DNA of 64,000 nucleotides from Fischerella muscicola PCC 7414 (GCF_000317205.1 NZ_AJLK01000011.1:1-64000); one strand, 5' to 3'; positions 8,479-19,700 are shown, counted from the stretch's first letter. A program made the numbers and translations. Notes: generated by a model from the letters alone, not told the origin.

Positions 8479-10122
8479 ATGTTTCTTACTCAAACTGTTC
8501 CTCGTCAACGAGAAATCATTGAAGTTCTTTTCCGTAATGGCTGGGACTACATGCGGAGGTTGCTCACAGGCGGTAAAGCTGACGAGCCTCAGTTACCGAC
8601 ACCAGCAGTTTTGAAAAATATCTTGGTAGATTTGGGGCCTGTGTATGTTAAGTTGGGTCAACTACTTTCTACCCGCCCTGACTTACTAAGTGCATCTTAT
8701 ATCGAAGAACTATCAACGCTACAAGATGAAGTCCCACCAGTTTCTTGGTCAGAAGTAGAAGTACTGATTCGTCAACAACTCAAACAGCCTCTAGAGGAAA
8801 CCTTTACAACAATTAATCCTGTACCAGTAGCAGCTGGTTCTATTGCTCAAACACATCGCGCTACCCTCAAAGATGGTCGAGAAGTTGCTTTGAAAGTGCA
8901 ACGTCCAGGAATTGATGTTACTGTTGCCAGAGATATTGCTCTGATTCAAGGTATTGCTGATTTAGTAGCGCGTACTGAATTTGGTCAAAGCTACGAGATC
9001 AAATCTATCGCCGATGAGTTTATCAAGGCGCTGGAGGCAGAGTTAGATTTTACACGAGAAGCTAGTTATACGGATGAACTACGACAGAATTTATCTGTAA
9101 GCCGCTGGTTTGATCCCAATCAAATTGTAGTCGCCAAAATTTATTGGGATTTGACCACACAAAAATTACTAGTAATGGAATGGTTAGATGGCGTACCATT
9201 ATTGGCGGCTGATTTGAATAACCAAAACGGTAAAACTCCAGCAGTCGAACGCCAAGAAGTTACTAGCTTGTTATTTCGTGCTTTCTTTCAACAGTTGTAT
9301 ATAGACGGATTTTTTCACGCCGATCCGCATCCAGGGAATATTTTCTATCTCAAAGATGGACGCATAGCTCTAATTGACTGCGGTATGATGGGGCGACTCG
9401 ATCCGCGTACACAGCAGATTTTAACAGAAATGTTACTGGCAATAGTCGATTTAGATGCTCGGCGGTGCGCTCAGTTAACTTTACAGCTAGCAGATTCCGA
9501 GGAACCAGTGATTTTGTCTCGTCTGGAAAATGATTATGACCGAATGCTGCGAAAGTACTATAATTTGAGCTTGTCGCAAATGAATTTCAGTCAGATCATT
9601 TATGAGCTGCTACAAGTTGCCCGTAATAATAAAATTCGTTTGCCTAGTAATATGGGTTTGTATGCTAAAACCCTAGCGAATTTAGAGGGAGTAGCACGGT
9701 TATTCAATCCAGAACTAAATTTTATAGATGAAATTCAACCATTGATTACAGATTTATTCCGTCGTCATCTGTTTGGACAAACACCTGTGCGATCGCTGCT
9801 GAGGACAGCTTTGGATCTTAAAACCCTGTCTTTACAATCTCCCCGGCAAATAGAATTTCTGCTAGATAGAGTCACATCAGAGACATTACAGTGGAATTTA
9901 AATATACGTGGTCTCGATAGCTTACGCCGTACCACCGATGATGCTGCCAATCGGCTTTCTTTTAGTATCGTAGTAGGTTCACTGATTATGGGAGCAGCAA
10001 TTATTTCTAGTAATGCAAGAACACCAGAGTTTTCTCTTTTAAGTAATGTGTTATTTGCTACTGCTACTTTGTTGGGTTTGTGGCTGATTATTAGTATTTT
10101 GCGATCAGGACGTTTACGATAA
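8479..10122 (+). CDS. ABC1/AarF/UbiB-family atypical kinase
   Basis: A 547-residue membrane-associated ABC1 kinase-like protein. The family signature KLGQ lies at 58-61, the alanine-rich loop AAGSIAQ at 118-124, and the putative ATP-binding lysine at 139 (VALKVQRPG). The catalytic-loop equivalent HADPHPGN is at 280-287 and the metal-binding DCG at 300-302 (DFG in most members). Two C-terminal hydrophobic helices (SIVVGSLIMGAAIISS and LLSNVLFATATLLGLWLIISIL) anchor it. Bacterial UbiB and plant ABC1K proteins support quinone and prenyl-lipid metabolism, and thylakoid roles are established for plastid homologues. Cyanobacteria carry several paralogues, so an exact role cannot be assigned. The ABC exporter genes follow on the same strand after a repeat-filled gap. 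Confidence 0.9.
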   Translation: MFLTQTVPRQREIIEVLFRNGWDYMRRLLTGGKADEPQLPTPAVLKNILVDLGPVYVKLGQLLSTRPDLLSASYIEELSTLQDEVPPVSWSEVEVLIRQQLKQPLEETFTTINPVPVAAGSIAQTHRATLKDGREVALKVQRPGIDVTVARDIALIQGIADLVARTEFGQSYEIKSIADEFIKALEAELDFTREASYTDELRQNLSVSRWFDPNQIVVAKIYWDLTTQKLLVMEWLDGVPLLAADLNNQNGKTPAVERQEVTSLLFRAFFQQLYIDGFFHADPHPGNIFYLKDGRIALIDCGMMGRLDPRTQQILTEMLLAIVDLDARRCAQLTLQLADSEEPVILSRLENDYDRMLRKYYNLSLSQMNFSQIIYELLQVARNNKIRLPSNMGLYAKTLANLEGVARLFNPELNFIDEIQPLITDLFRRHLFGQTPVRSLLRTALDLKTLSLQSPRQIEFLLDRVTSETLQWNLNIRGLDSLRRTTDDAANRLSFSIVVGSLIMGAAIISSNARTPEFSLLSNVLFATATLLGLWLIISILRSGRLR

Positions 10123-10192
10123 TTTTTGTTGGTTGTTGATTGTTGTTTGTTGTTTGTTGTTTGGAAATATCAATCAACAACCACCAAGTACT

Positions 10193-10228
10193 GTAGAGGC
10201 GCACAGCTAGCTAGCTGTGCGCCTCTAC
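10193..10228. repeat. Perfect 36-bp palindrome, GTAGAGGCGCACAG type
   Basis: Two 18-base arms starting GTAGAGGCGCACAG meet at CTAG with no loop. It is set inside GTTGTTTGTTG / CAACTATCAACC short repeats that fill 10128-10263. Related to the palindromes at 32211, 48358 and 54564. Confidence 0.85.
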
Positions 10229-10263
10229 TAACCAACTATCAACCATCAACTCTCAACCATTTT

Positions 10264-11250
10264 ATGCCAATCATTGAAGCTCAAAATTTGAGCAAAGTTT
10301 ATCCTGTTGCTGTTAAAGAACCAGGTATTACTGGGACAATTACCCACTTTTTTCGTCGCACCTACCGCCAAATAAAAGCAGTTCAAGATGTTTCCTTTGA
10401 AATAGAGGCTGGTGAAGTGGTAGGGTTTTTAGGGCCGAATGGTGCAGGAAAAACCACTACGCTGAAAATGCTGACAGGATTAATTCATCCTTCTAGCGGT
10501 TTAGTTAAAGTCGCTGGACATGTCCCGTTTCGTCGCCAAGAGGCATTTTTGCAAAAAATAACCTTAGTAATGGGACAAAAGCAGCAACTAATTTGGGATT
10601 TGCCAGCTATAGATTCTCTAAAAATTAACGCTGCTGTTTACAATATTAGCGATCACGAGTTTCGTAAGCGAGTTGGCGAACTCAGCGAAATGCTCTCTCT
10701 AGAAGGCAAGCTTAACCAACCAGTACGCAAGCTATCTTTAGGTGAGCGCATGAAAGCAGAAATTTTGGCAGCACTTTTGCACCGTCCCCTGGTGCTGTTT
10801 TTAGATGAACCAACTTTAGGACTAGATGTCAATGCTCAGGTGGGAGTGCGCGATTTTTTACGAGAGTATAATCAGCGTTATCAAGCCACAGTATTGTTGA
10901 CGAGTCACTACATGGCAGATATTACCGCTCTATGTCAACGGGTATTATTAATTCACCAAGGTAAGTTGATGTATGACGGTAGTTTGGATGGACTGTTGGA
11001 AAGGTTTGCACCCTATCGAGAGGTGCATGTGGAATTAACACAACCTCTATCAAAACAAAGACTCATGTTCTACGGTGATGTCCAAAAGTTAGACGGAAGG
11101 ATGGTGTGTTTTATGGTGCAGCAAGAAGAACTGACACGCACCGTCTCGCGGATTTTAGCAGATTTAGATGTGATTGATTTAAAGGTGACTGAACCACCAG
11201 TAGAAGAAGTAATTGGTAGAGTATTTCAAGCAGGAGTGGTGAGTAGTTAG
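10264..11250 (+). CDS. ABC-2 type exporter, ATP-binding protein
   Basis: The start is placed at ATG 10264 (MPIIEAQNLSKVYPV), because the longer in-frame extension to 10126 encodes only repeat DNA. The 328-residue ATPase has Walker A FLGPNGAGKTT, the signature LSLGERMKAEI, Walker B LVLFLDEPTLGLD, and the switch histidine in LLTSHYMAD. The LSLGERM form of the signature and the long N-terminal insert (ITGTITHFFRRTYRQIKAV) fit the cyanobacterial ABC-2/DUF990-type exporter subfamily. The C-terminal 80 residues form the usual regulatory extension. It acts with the permease at 11323, and the substrate is unknown. Confidence 0.88.
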   Translation: MPIIEAQNLSKVYPVAVKEPGITGTITHFFRRTYRQIKAVQDVSFEIEAGEVVGFLGPNGAGKTTTLKMLTGLIHPSSGLVKVAGHVPFRRQEAFLQKITLVMGQKQQLIWDLPAIDSLKINAAVYNISDHEFRKRVGELSEMLSLEGKLNQPVRKLSLGERMKAEILAALLHRPLVLFLDEPTLGLDVNAQVGVRDFLREYNQRYQATVLLTSHYMADITALCQRVLLIHQGKLMYDGSLDGLLERFAPYREVHVELTQPLSKQRLMFYGDVQKLDGRMVCFMVQQEELTRTVSRILADLDVIDLKVTEPPVEEVIGRVFQAGVVSS

Positions 11251-11322
11251 TAGATACTGGTTAGTGGTACTTTTTCAAAACTAACTACTAACCACTAACT
11301 AATAACTACTAACAATTAACTA

Positions 11323-12114
11323 ATGATGAAAAGACTAATCAAAACAACATTAACTTTTCTGTCTGTGTACTACGCTTATATGGTGGAATACCGAGCAGAA
11401 CTAATTTTATGGGTGTTAGCTGGTTCTTTACCTATTATCTTGATGGGAGTTTGGATACAAGCTGCTCAAGGCGGACAATTTGGTTTAACACCTGTGGATT
11501 TTGCTCGTTACTTTTTGGCTGTTTTTCTTGTCAGACAATTCACAGTTGTATGGGTAATTTGGGAGGTGGAAAGGGAAGTAGTAGAAGGTAAACTTTCTAA
11601 CCGGTTGTTACAACCAATTGATCCAGTATGGCATCACGTTGCTGCTCATGTTAGTGAAAGAGCTGCCCGTATCCCGTTCGCAATTCTATTAGTAGGGTTG
11701 TTTTTTATCCTGTATCCCCAAGCATTTTGGATACCAAGTTTCGGAACTTTGTTATTGTTTAGTTTTGTAGTGGTATTAGCTTTTATTTTGCGCTTCGTTA
11801 TTCAACACACTTTTTCTATATTTTCCTTTTGGACAGAAAGAGCCAGCGCTATAGAGAATTTCTGGTTTTTGTTCTTTTTATTTTTGTCTGGGATGATTGC
11901 CCCTCTAGAGGTTTTTCCGGAACCCGTTAGGGCGGTGGTTCTGTTGACTCCTTTTCCCTATTTAATTGATTTTCCTGCCAGTATTTTGGTAGGGATCCCT
12001 GTAAATTTGACACAGGGATTGTTATCAATGGTTGGTTGGATTGTGTTGTTTTCGGGTCTGAATCGTTGGTTATGGCGACAGGGATTGAAGCGCTATTCGG
12101 GAATGGGAGCTTGA
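11323..12114 (+). CDS. ABC-2 type exporter, permease protein
   Basis: A 263-residue integral membrane protein with about six hydrophobic segments, starting with MVEYRAELILWVLAGSLPIILMG and ending GWIVLFSGLNRWLWRQGLKRYSGMGA. This is the pattern of ABC-2 family permeases that dimerise or pair with a second permease. It follows the ATPase gene by 72 bases, and the spacer is an inverted pair of TTAGTGGT / AACCACTAA short repeats. Many cyanobacterial operons of this type encode two permeases. Only one is present here, so the other may lie elsewhere or the exporter is a homodimer. Confidence 0.85.
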   Translation: MMKRLIKTTLTFLSVYYAYMVEYRAELILWVLAGSLPIILMGVWIQAAQGGQFGLTPVDFARYFLAVFLVRQFTVVWVIWEVEREVVEGKLSNRLLQPIDPVWHHVAAHVSERAARIPFAILLVGLFFILYPQAFWIPSFGTLLLFSFVVVLAFILRFVIQHTFSIFSFWTERASAIENFWFLFFLFLSGMIAPLEVFPEPVRAVVLLTPFPYLIDFPASILVGIPVNLTQGLLSMVGWIVLFSGLNRWLWRQGLKRYSGMGA

Positions 12115-12398
12115 ATTAATATCAGGCGATCGCTTAATACCAACTTTGTATTTTTTTTGATTTAAAATTCTTTACTCTTAAAGCTGTTCCAGATAAATAA
12201 AAAATTACACTTATATCAATTAATTTGGTATAAGTTGTTAATCAAGCACTACAGAAATAAATATCAAAGTAAAAAAACAAGGCAAACGCCTATAATAAAA
12301 TAAACTTCGCTCCTAGCACCTTGTGCCTAAGGGCACTTGTATATTTTTGTCAGTTTTTAATAAGAAATCTTCAATTATTGCTTAAAAGAGGGTGGCTG

Positions 12399-13439
12399 AT
12401 GGAACGTTTAGATTCTGTACAACACACACAACAAGCTACAGGATTGGAGGAGCAAAAAACTCCAGTTGTGCAGCAAGAAGTTACAGCTATCACTCCTGCT
12501 GCATCAAACGGTAATGTTAAAACAAAAGTACCCCTATCTCGGAGTCGTTTGCTGCCTATAGTGGTAGTAGGAGTAATTTTAGGTGCAGGAGCGATCGCCT
12601 CAGGAATTTACGCATACCGTCAATGGCAATATGCTCAAAGATTTCCCCAAACCGATAATGCCTATGTTACCGCAGACATTTATCCTGTTACTTCCCGCAT
12701 CTCAGGGATAGTCAGCCAAATTGCCGTCAACGAAAACCAAGTAGTTACTCCGGGAACACTGTTAGTAAAACTTGATCCTCAAGATTATCAGGTATCTCTA
12801 GCTCAAGCCAAAGCATCTTTAGAGTTAGCCAAACAGCAAGCAGCTTTGGCACAGAAAAAAATTAGGAATGTCCCAGTTTCTGTTTCAGCACCGCAGCTAT
12901 CTCCGTTAGACAACAATACTCAAGCCAGACAAAATTTGCTCCAAGCACAAGCCACTCAACAAAGAGATATCAACGAACAACAATATAAAACCACATTGGC
13001 TACAGTTGCTCAGAAGCAGGCAGAGGTTAAAAAAGCTGAACTTCAGCTATCCTACACCAATATTAATGCTCTAGTTCCTGGAAAAATTGGTAACAAAAAT
13101 GTCCAAGTAGGACAACGAGTCGAACCTGGTCAAACTCTTTTCACAGTGGTGCAACCAAACCCTTGGGTTATTGGCAACTTTCCAGAGAGCCAGTTAGAAA
13201 AGATACAACCAGGACAAAAGGCAGACATTAAAATAGCTGCTTTTCCTAGTCGCACTTTTACAGGTAAAGTAGATAGCATTGCCTTGATGCCACAAAACAA
13301 TGACACAAATAATTCTGCGCTCACCAACAATGTACGCAGAATTCCTGTAAAAATTACGTTTGAGCCGACGAGTATTAAAGGTTATGAATCGCGAATTACT
13401 CCTGGTATGTCAGCAGTTGTGACAGTAATTCCGAACTAA
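12399..13439 (+). CDS. HlyD/EmrA-type membrane-fusion protein
   Basis: ATG 12399 (MERLDSVQHT), preceded by AGAGGGTGG, is preferred to the earlier start at 12321. The 346-residue adaptor has a single membrane helix (LLPIVVVGVILGAGAIASGIYAYRQW). QTDNAYVTADIYPVTSRISG follows, a hallmark of EmrA-like adaptors. Next come a lipoyl half-motif, a coiled coil of Ala/Gln-rich helices, the second lipoyl half with YTNINALVPGKIG, and a beta-barrel domain (NPWVIGNFPESQLEKIQPGQ). EmrA-type adaptors normally pair with a DHA2-type MFS pump. None is adjacent, and the upstream ABC-2 genes are separated by 280 bases, so its partner is unclear. Confidence 0.88.
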   Translation: MERLDSVQHTQQATGLEEQKTPVVQQEVTAITPAASNGNVKTKVPLSRSRLLPIVVVGVILGAGAIASGIYAYRQWQYAQRFPQTDNAYVTADIYPVTSRISGIVSQIAVNENQVVTPGTLLVKLDPQDYQVSLAQAKASLELAKQQAALAQKKIRNVPVSVSAPQLSPLDNNTQARQNLLQAQATQQRDINEQQYKTTLATVAQKQAEVKKAELQLSYTNINALVPGKIGNKNVQVGQRVEPGQTLFTVVQPNPWVIGNFPESQLEKIQPGQKADIKIAAFPSRTFTGKVDSIALMPQNNDTNNSALTNNVRRIPVKITFEPTSIKGYESRITPGMSAVVTVIPN

Positions 13440-13445
13440 TTAAGA

Positions 13446-13465
13446 CCCCGTCCTTAAGGACGGGG
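13446..13465. terminator. Perfect 20-bp palindrome between convergent genes
   Basis: CCCCGTCCTTAAGGACGGGG is fully self-complementary. It lies 7 bases after the adaptor gene and 130 bases beyond the pnp stop, so it may end either transcript. No strong T-run follows on either strand. This is also a common dispersed palindrome type. Confidence 0.5.
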
Positions 13466-13596
13466 ACTAACACAAAGCGATCGCTTCTTTCGCTGGCGAT
13501 CGCTACTGCAATTATGGATTTGAGATTTGCTCTCAATCCATAACTAGTGAATTGTTTGTGTTTAGTTTGTAGCCAGAACTACCAAACCTCCTGCCT

Positions 13597-15750
13597 TTAC
13601 TTTGAGGTTGCTTGTTCGCGTGCCGCAGCTGCTTGTTCAGGGTGAATACCTAAGCGAGTGAGATTGATTCTACCCTTATTGTCAATTTCACGCACTTTGA
13701 CGATCACTTCATCACCAACTGCAACTTCATCTTCAACCTTGCCGACACGGTAGTCAGCTAGTTGAGAAATGTGGATCATACCTTCTTTACCTGGCAGAAA
13801 CTCGACAAAAGCGCCAATAGGTATAATTCGCGTCACTCTACCTACGTAAACATCACCCTCATTCAGCTTGCGCGTCATGCCTTGAATGATGCCTTTAGCT
13901 CTCTTGGCTTTGTTTTCATCCACAGCAGAAATGGTAACAGTACCATCATCTTCAATGTCAATCTTAGCACCAGTTTCCTCAGTAATACCCTTGATAGTCT
14001 TGCCTCCCGGCCCGATCACTAGACCAATCATGTCTTGATCAATCTTGATCGTTAACAGACGTGGGGCATAGGGTGACATTTCTGTGCGTGGTTGGTCAAT
14101 GGTCTGGAGCATTTTCTCCAGAATATGCAACCGTGCGGCTCTAGCTTGGTGGATAGCTTGAGAAATGATCTCCAAGGACAATCCGCTGATTTTCATATCC
14201 ATTTGCAAGGCAGTAATCCCACTATCTGTCCCTGCAACTTTGAAGTCCATATCACCCAAAAAGTCTTCGATGCCTTGAATATCCGTCAAGACTCGAACTT
14301 CATCGCCTTCTTTGATCAAACCCATAGCTGCACCGCTAACGGGTTTGGTAATTGGCACACCTGCATCCATTAAAGCCAGAGTGGAACCACACACCGAACC
14401 CATCGAAGTCGAACCATTGGAAGAAAGCACTTCCGACACTACCCGAATTACGTAGGGGAATTGTTCTTTCGGTGGTAGCACTGGTAAGATTGACCTCTCC
14501 GCCAGCGCTCCATGTCCGATTTCCCGACGTCCCGGCGCGCGCAGGGGTTTAGTTTCCCCAACGGAGAACGGCGGGAAGTTGTAGTGGTGCATGTAGCGCT
14601 TTTGCTGGTCTTGTTGCAAATCATCGTTTAAGAATTGCACATCACCTGGTGTACCAAGAGTACAAGCAGATAAAACTTGGGTTAGTCCCCGGTTGAATAA
14701 ACCGCTGCCATGAACTCGCTTGGGTAATAAACTAGTGGCACAGGAAACAGGACGAACTTCATCTAGCTTACGACCATCGACTCGGACGTTGTCTTCGATG
14801 ATCTGACGGCGCATCAGCTTTTTAGTAATATCTTTGAAAGTGTTGTCTAATGCCTTGGCATCACTAGTTGCGGCAACTCGAATTGGATCTTCTTCTGGTA
14901 GTTCAGCGATCGCAGCTGCGATTGATTCTTTGACAGTATCTAAGGCATTATCTCGCTGGGTTTTATCGAAATCAAATTGCGAGAGGATTTTCTTGATTTC
15001 GTCGGTAGCGCGATCGCTAATAAAGTTACTCAGTGATTGATCTGGTTCTGGTGGTGCTTCATGGACTATTTCTAACCCCAGTTCCGCAATTAAATCTTGC
15101 TGCGCTCGAATTAAATCCTGCACAGCTTCATAACCAAATTCGATCGCCTCAATAATATCTCGTTCGGGTAGCTGATTAGCTCCCGCTTCCACCATAATTA
15201 CACCATCCGGCGAACCTGCTACGATTAAATCCAGGTCTCCAGCTTCGATTTCTGCATAGGTGGGGTTAATAATAAAATCATCACCCACCAGACCGACGCG
15301 CACGGCTGCCATAGGCCCATTAAAGGGAATTTTTGCCATTAAGGTCGCAATAGAAGCACCAGTCACAGCTAGCACATCTGGTGGTACTAGCTCATCCATA
15401 GAAAGAGTCAGCGCTACAACTTGCAGATCATCCCGTAACCAAGATGGGAACAAAGGACGCAAAGGGCGGTCAATAAGACGACTAGTGAGAATTGCTCTCT
15501 CTGGCGGACGACCTTCGCGTCGCAACAATCCTCCAGGGATTCTACCTGCTGCGTATAATCTTTCTTCGTAATCTACGGTGAGGGGCAGAAAATCAACGCC
15601 TTCTCTGGCTGCTGATCGCGTAGCTGTAACTAGAACTGCCGTATCCCCAGATTGTATCAACACCGATCCACCAGCCTGGGGTGCTAGTAGACCCACCTTC
15701 AGTCGAATATCCCGTCCATCGAAGGATATTGACTTCTCAAATTCTCCCAT
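13597..15750 (-). CDS. pnp: Polyribonucleotide nucleotidyltransferase (PNPase)
   Basis: The 717-residue length is typical. PNPase degrades RNA 3' to 5' using phosphate and can also add tails. In order: first RNase PH domain (from [16 protein letters not shown], with [28 protein letters not shown]), an all-helical linker (about 150-320), and the second catalytic RNase PH domain ([69 protein letters not shown] with catalytic aspartates). A KH domain with its GPGGKTIK loop and an S1 domain ([32 protein letters not shown]) follow. The C terminus lacks the long RNase E-binding tail seen in some species. It stands alone on the minus strand, with its promoter in 15751-15850. Confidence 0.97.
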   Translation of the reverse strand: MGEFEKSISFDGRDIRLKVGLLAPQAGGSVLIQSGDTAVLVTATRSAAREGVDFLPLTVDYEERLYAAGRIPGGLLRREGRPPERAILTSRLIDRPLRPLFPSWLRDDLQVVALTLSMDELVPPDVLAVTGASIATLMAKIPFNGPMAAVRVGLVGDDFIINPTYAEIEAGDLDLIVAGSPDGVIMVEAGANQLPERDIIEAIEFGYEAVQDLIRAQQDLIAELGLEIVHEAPPEPDQSLSNFISDRATDEIKKILSQFDFDKTQRDNALDTVKESIAAAIAELPEEDPIRVAATSDAKALDNTFKDITKKLMRRQIIEDNVRVDGRKLDEVRPVSCATSLLPKRVHGSGLFNRGLTQVLSACTLGTPGDVQFLNDDLQQDQQKRYMHHYNFPPFSVGETKPLRAPGRREIGHGALAERSILPVLPPKEQFPYVIRVVSEVLSSNGSTSMGSVCGSTLALMDAGVPITKPVSGAAMGLIKEGDEVRVLTDIQGIEDFLGDMDFKVAGTDSGITALQMDMKISGLSLEIISQAIHQARAARLHILEKMLQTIDQPRTEMSPYAPRLLTIKIDQDMIGLVIGPGGKTIKGITEETGAKIDIEDDGTVTISAVDENKAKRAKGIIQGMTRKLNEGDVYVGRVTRIIPIGAFVEFLPGKEGMIHISQLADYRVGKVEDEVAVGDEVIVKVREIDNKGRINLTRLGIHPEQAAAAREQATSK

Positions 15751-15867
15751 TCAGTTTTTTTTCCTTACTATGCTCGCTATTCTCTCTCTGTGGCAATCCT
15801 AACATTTATAATCTAATACTGGCTTGAGCAGTATACAGAATTAATGATAAACAATTTCGTTACAAAA

Positions 15868-15990
15868 GGGATCGGGAATCGGGAATCGGGAACAAGGGGA
15901 GCCACTGCGTTGCGCGGGTCTCCCGCGTTGTAGCACGTGGCGTGAACACGGAGGACAAGGGGGACAAAGGGGACAAGGGAGACAAATAAT
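15868..15990. repeat. Composite intergenic repeat (GGGATCGG and GGGGACAAGG types)
   Basis: Tandem GGGAATC(G) units (15871-15893) are followed by a GCGGGTCTCCCGCG palindrome (about 15916-15930) and then several GGGGACAA/GGAGGACAA units (15950-15985). The GGACAAGG family also appears within hetC at 56327-56420. Confidence 0.75.
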
Positions 15991-16017
15991 CAGTTATCAG
16001 TTATCAAATTAAACTGG

Positions 16018-16599
16018 TCACTGTTCACTGAGTTTATGCCCAATGCCCGATCCCCGATCCCCTAATCCCCTATACATAATCAACGCATCCACTTGTTGTA
16101 CATCTAGTTTTACCGCCGCCGGAATCTGCCCAATAATCTGGAATCCTAGTGATTTCCATAATTGAATCGAAGCTATATTAGTAGCAAAGACCAAATTGAA
16201 CACTACCCCCTCATAGCCGAGACTAGCAGCAATTGAGAGCATCGCCTCTCCCATGAACCGCCCGATTCCGAGACCCCGCTTGCCAGGTTGTACAATAAAA
16301 CCAGCGTTGCAAATATGGCTACATCGACCTGGGAAGTTTGGTTTGAGATAAAACGCTCCCAGTATTTCCTTGGCTTGGTGTGTAGCAGATTCAGCAGCAG
16401 TCCTGACTACAAAAGCATCCTGAGTTAACCAGTAAGCTGCAAATTCTGATGGTGAGAGGGGTTGTTTTTGGGGATAGGTTTGTCCTTCTAAAATCACAAC
16501 ATTCAGTAATTTCCTTACCTCCTCTTGTTCCTCTGGATGCATATAATCTAACTCTACTTTGATGCCATTTTTTAAAATTTTATAAAGGGGTAACTGCAT
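16018..16599 (-). CDS. GNAT family N-acetyltransferase
   Basis: A 193-residue acetyltransferase of the GCN5-related fold, which transfers acetyl from acetyl-CoA to an amine. Visible elements are the N-terminal YMHPEEQEEVRKLLNVVI, the strand EILGAFYLKPNFPG, the acetyl-CoA loop VQPGKRGLGIGRFMGEAML (Q/R-x-x-G-x-G/A, about 122-140), and the strand-helix FNLVFATNIASIQLWKSLGFQIIG near the C terminus. The substrate is unknown. The last 14 or so residues (GDRGSGIGHKLSEQ) are encoded by the GGGATCGG-type intergenic repeat, so the reading frame seems to have run into repeat DNA and gained a tail. Confidence 0.88.
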   Translation of the reverse strand: MQLPLYKILKNGIKVELDYMHPEEQEEVRKLLNVVILEGQTYPQKQPLSPSEFAAYWLTQDAFVVRTAAESATHQAKEILGAFYLKPNFPGRCSHICNAGFIVQPGKRGLGIGRFMGEAMLSIAASLGYEGVVFNLVFATNIASIQLWKSLGFQIIGQIPAAVKLDVQQVDALIMYRGLGDRGSGIGHKLSEQ

Positions 16600-16754
16600 T
16601 TTTCCTAAAGTTGATTAAGATTGTTTTCTAGTATTTAAATAAATTTTATAAATATTAATAATATGTATTTAAATTTTAAAAATTAAGGAATTCACAAAGT
16701 AGAAAATAAGCAAATTCAAGGTTTTAATGTTGCGAAAATCTAAGTAGTGGGCAA

Positions 16755-19700
16755 ATGGCAATTTTACACGGTAGTTGGTTACTACAAAATCAGGGTAACT
16801 GTTTATTTATTTGGGGCGAGACTTGGCGATCGCTAGGGACAAATATCGAGCCAAATACATTGACAGAAATACCACCATTACCTTATGCGATCGCACCAGC
16901 CGAATTAAGCGAGTGGCTGAGTTCTCGTAATATTACAATTCCCAATTCAGCGCTGCACCTCGAGACGCAATCAATTGCATCTCGGCAAACAGAGAGACGC
17001 CAACGAACAACTACTGCTACAAAAACTTTGCCAACCTCCTCGCAAATAACTATTGCTTTACCCACTGATTTTGCAGCAGGTGAAACCGAGGCAACAACAT
17101 CGATTCATCCAGTACATTCAGCAGCATTAAGTTTAGAAAAACCATCTTCGCCATACCTACAACCTTGGCGAGTAGAGGGATTTTGTCTCAATCCCACAGA
17201 AGCAGTCAAGTTTCTGACTTCTTTACCCTTGAGTATTGGTAACAGCGAAGATGATTTTTTAGGAGGCGATTTACGCTTTTGGTGCCATATTGCCCGTTGG
17301 AGTTTGGATTTAATCTCAAGATGTAAATTTCTGCCTACTCTTGAACGTCAAGCAGACGGTTCTTTCACTGCCAAGTGGCAAGCACTTTTAGATAGCGCCT
17401 TGGATGGAACTCGCTTAGAAAAATTTTCCCAACTAATGCCCCTAGCCTGTCGGACATACCAAAGAGGTGGGGAGAAAAATCACCCCATCACCCCATCACC
17501 CCACCACCCCATCTCAATAGACTTCCCTGTGGAACCACAAGAATTATTACTGGGATTTCTCAACAGTACAATTGATGCCCAAGTCAGAGAAATGTTTGGT
17601 TCCCAACCTGTGCTAGAAGCAAGAGTTATGGCGTCTTTACCAGGCGCGGTGCGGCAGTGGTTGCAGTCTCTCACGGGTGCGTCAGATACTGTCAACGCCG
17701 AACCAATGGGTTTGGAACGACTAGAAGCGGCGCTGAAAGCTTGGACTATGCCGCTACAATACCAACTGGCAGGAAAAAATCTGTTTCGTACCTGTTTTGT
17801 CTTGCGTCCGCCAGAGTCAGGTGAAACAGATTGGACTTTAGCCTATTTTTTGCAAGCACCAGATGACCCAGAATTTTTAGTGGATGCAGAGACGATATGG
17901 CAGCATCCAGTTGAAAGTTTTGTTTATCGTGGTCGTACCATTAAACAACCACAAGAGACATTTCTACGCGGATTGGGATTAGCATCGCGCTTGTATCCAA
18001 TGATCGCGCCCAGCCTGGATACTAGCTATCCCCAATCTTGCTGCCTTAACCCCATCCAAGCCTACGAATTTATTAAGTCGGTAAAGGCGCGGCTTGAGGA
18101 TAATGGTTTGGGTGTGGTTCTACCTGCGAGTTTGGCAAATCGAGAAGGATGGGCAAATCGTCTGGGTTTAAAAATCACCGCCCAAACACCAAATCAAAAG
18201 CAGGGACGCTTGGGTTTGCAGAGTTTGTTAAATTTCCAGTGGCAATTAGCGATCGGTGGACAAACTCTTTCCAAAAAAGAATTTGACAAACTCGTGGCGT
18301 TAAACAGTCCCCTCGTCGAAATTAACGGTGAATGGGTAGAATTGCGTCCCCAAGATATCAAAACAGCACAGGCCTTTTTTGCTTCTCGCAAAGAACAAAT
18401 GGCCCTTTCCTTAGAAGATGCTTTGCGCCTGAGTACGGGGGACACCCAGACAATTGAAAAATTACCAGTGGTTAGCTTTGAAGCATCAGGGGCATTACAA
18501 GAGTTAATTACTACCCTGACAAATAACAAAGCAGTAGAACCCCTACCCACACCCGCCGATTTTCAAGGACAGCTACGCCCCTACCAACAGCGTGGTGTCG
18601 CTTGGTTGGCATTCCTGGAACGCTGGGGTTTGGGTGCATGTCTTGCGGACGATATGGGATTGGGAAAAACGGTTGAGTTTATCGCTTTTCTACTACATTT
18701 AAAAGAACAGGATGCATTAGAAAAACCAACACTTTTGATTTGTCCAACATCAGTATTAGGAAACTGGGAAAGAGAAGTTAAAAAATTTGCCCCAACTCTG
18801 AAAGTTTTGCAATATCACGGTGACAAACGCCCCAAAGGTAAGGCATTTGTAGAAGTAGCAAACAAGCATGATTTGATAATTACCAGTTATGCGCTGATTC
18901 ACCGAGATTTAAAGTCATTACAGGGTATTTCTTGGCAAGGCATTGTTTTAGATGAAGCCCAAAATATCAAAAATGCAGAGGCAAAACAATCTCAAGCAGT
19001 ACGCCAGCTAGAAGCAACTTATCGGATTGCTTTGACGGGGACACCTGTAGAAAATAGACTGCAAGAACTCTGGTCAATTTTAGATTTTCTCAATCCAGGG
19101 TACTTAGGAAATAAGCAGTTCTTCCAACGACGCTTTGCCATGCCAATTGAAAAATATGGCGATACTTCTTCATTGAATCAATTGCGTTCATTAGTGCAAC
19201 CATTTATTTTGCGTCGTTTAAAAACTGACCGGGAAATTATTCAAGACTTGCCAGAAAAGCAAGAAATGAATGTATTTTGTGGTTTGAGTTTGGAACAAGC
19301 TGAACTTTATCAAAAAGTTGTAGAAGAGTCATTGGCTGAAATTGAAACAGCCGAAGGAATGCAACGCCGGGGTATGATTTTAGCTTTACTCGTCAAGCTA
19401 AAACAAGTCTGCAATCATCCAGCGCAATATTTGAAAAAACCTACTCTTTCGGAACCGCATTTATCAGGAAAACTATTGCGGTTACAAGAAATGTTAGAAG
19501 AGGTTTTATCAGAAGGCGATCGCGCTTTAATTTTCACCCAATTTGCCGAGTGGGGTAAACTGCTCAAACCCTATTTAGAACAACAGCTAGGACGAGAAAT
19601 ATTCTTTTTGTATGGTAGTACCAGCAAAAAACAACGTGAGGAAATGATCGACCGTTTCCAACACGATCCCCAAGGGCCACCAATTATGATTTTGTCACTC

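Noticed and set aside
10126-10263. N-terminal extension of the ABC ATPase (46 codons)
   Set aside because: The extension is encoded by short repeats and a perfect palindrome; homologous proteins start at the MPIIEAQNLSK position.
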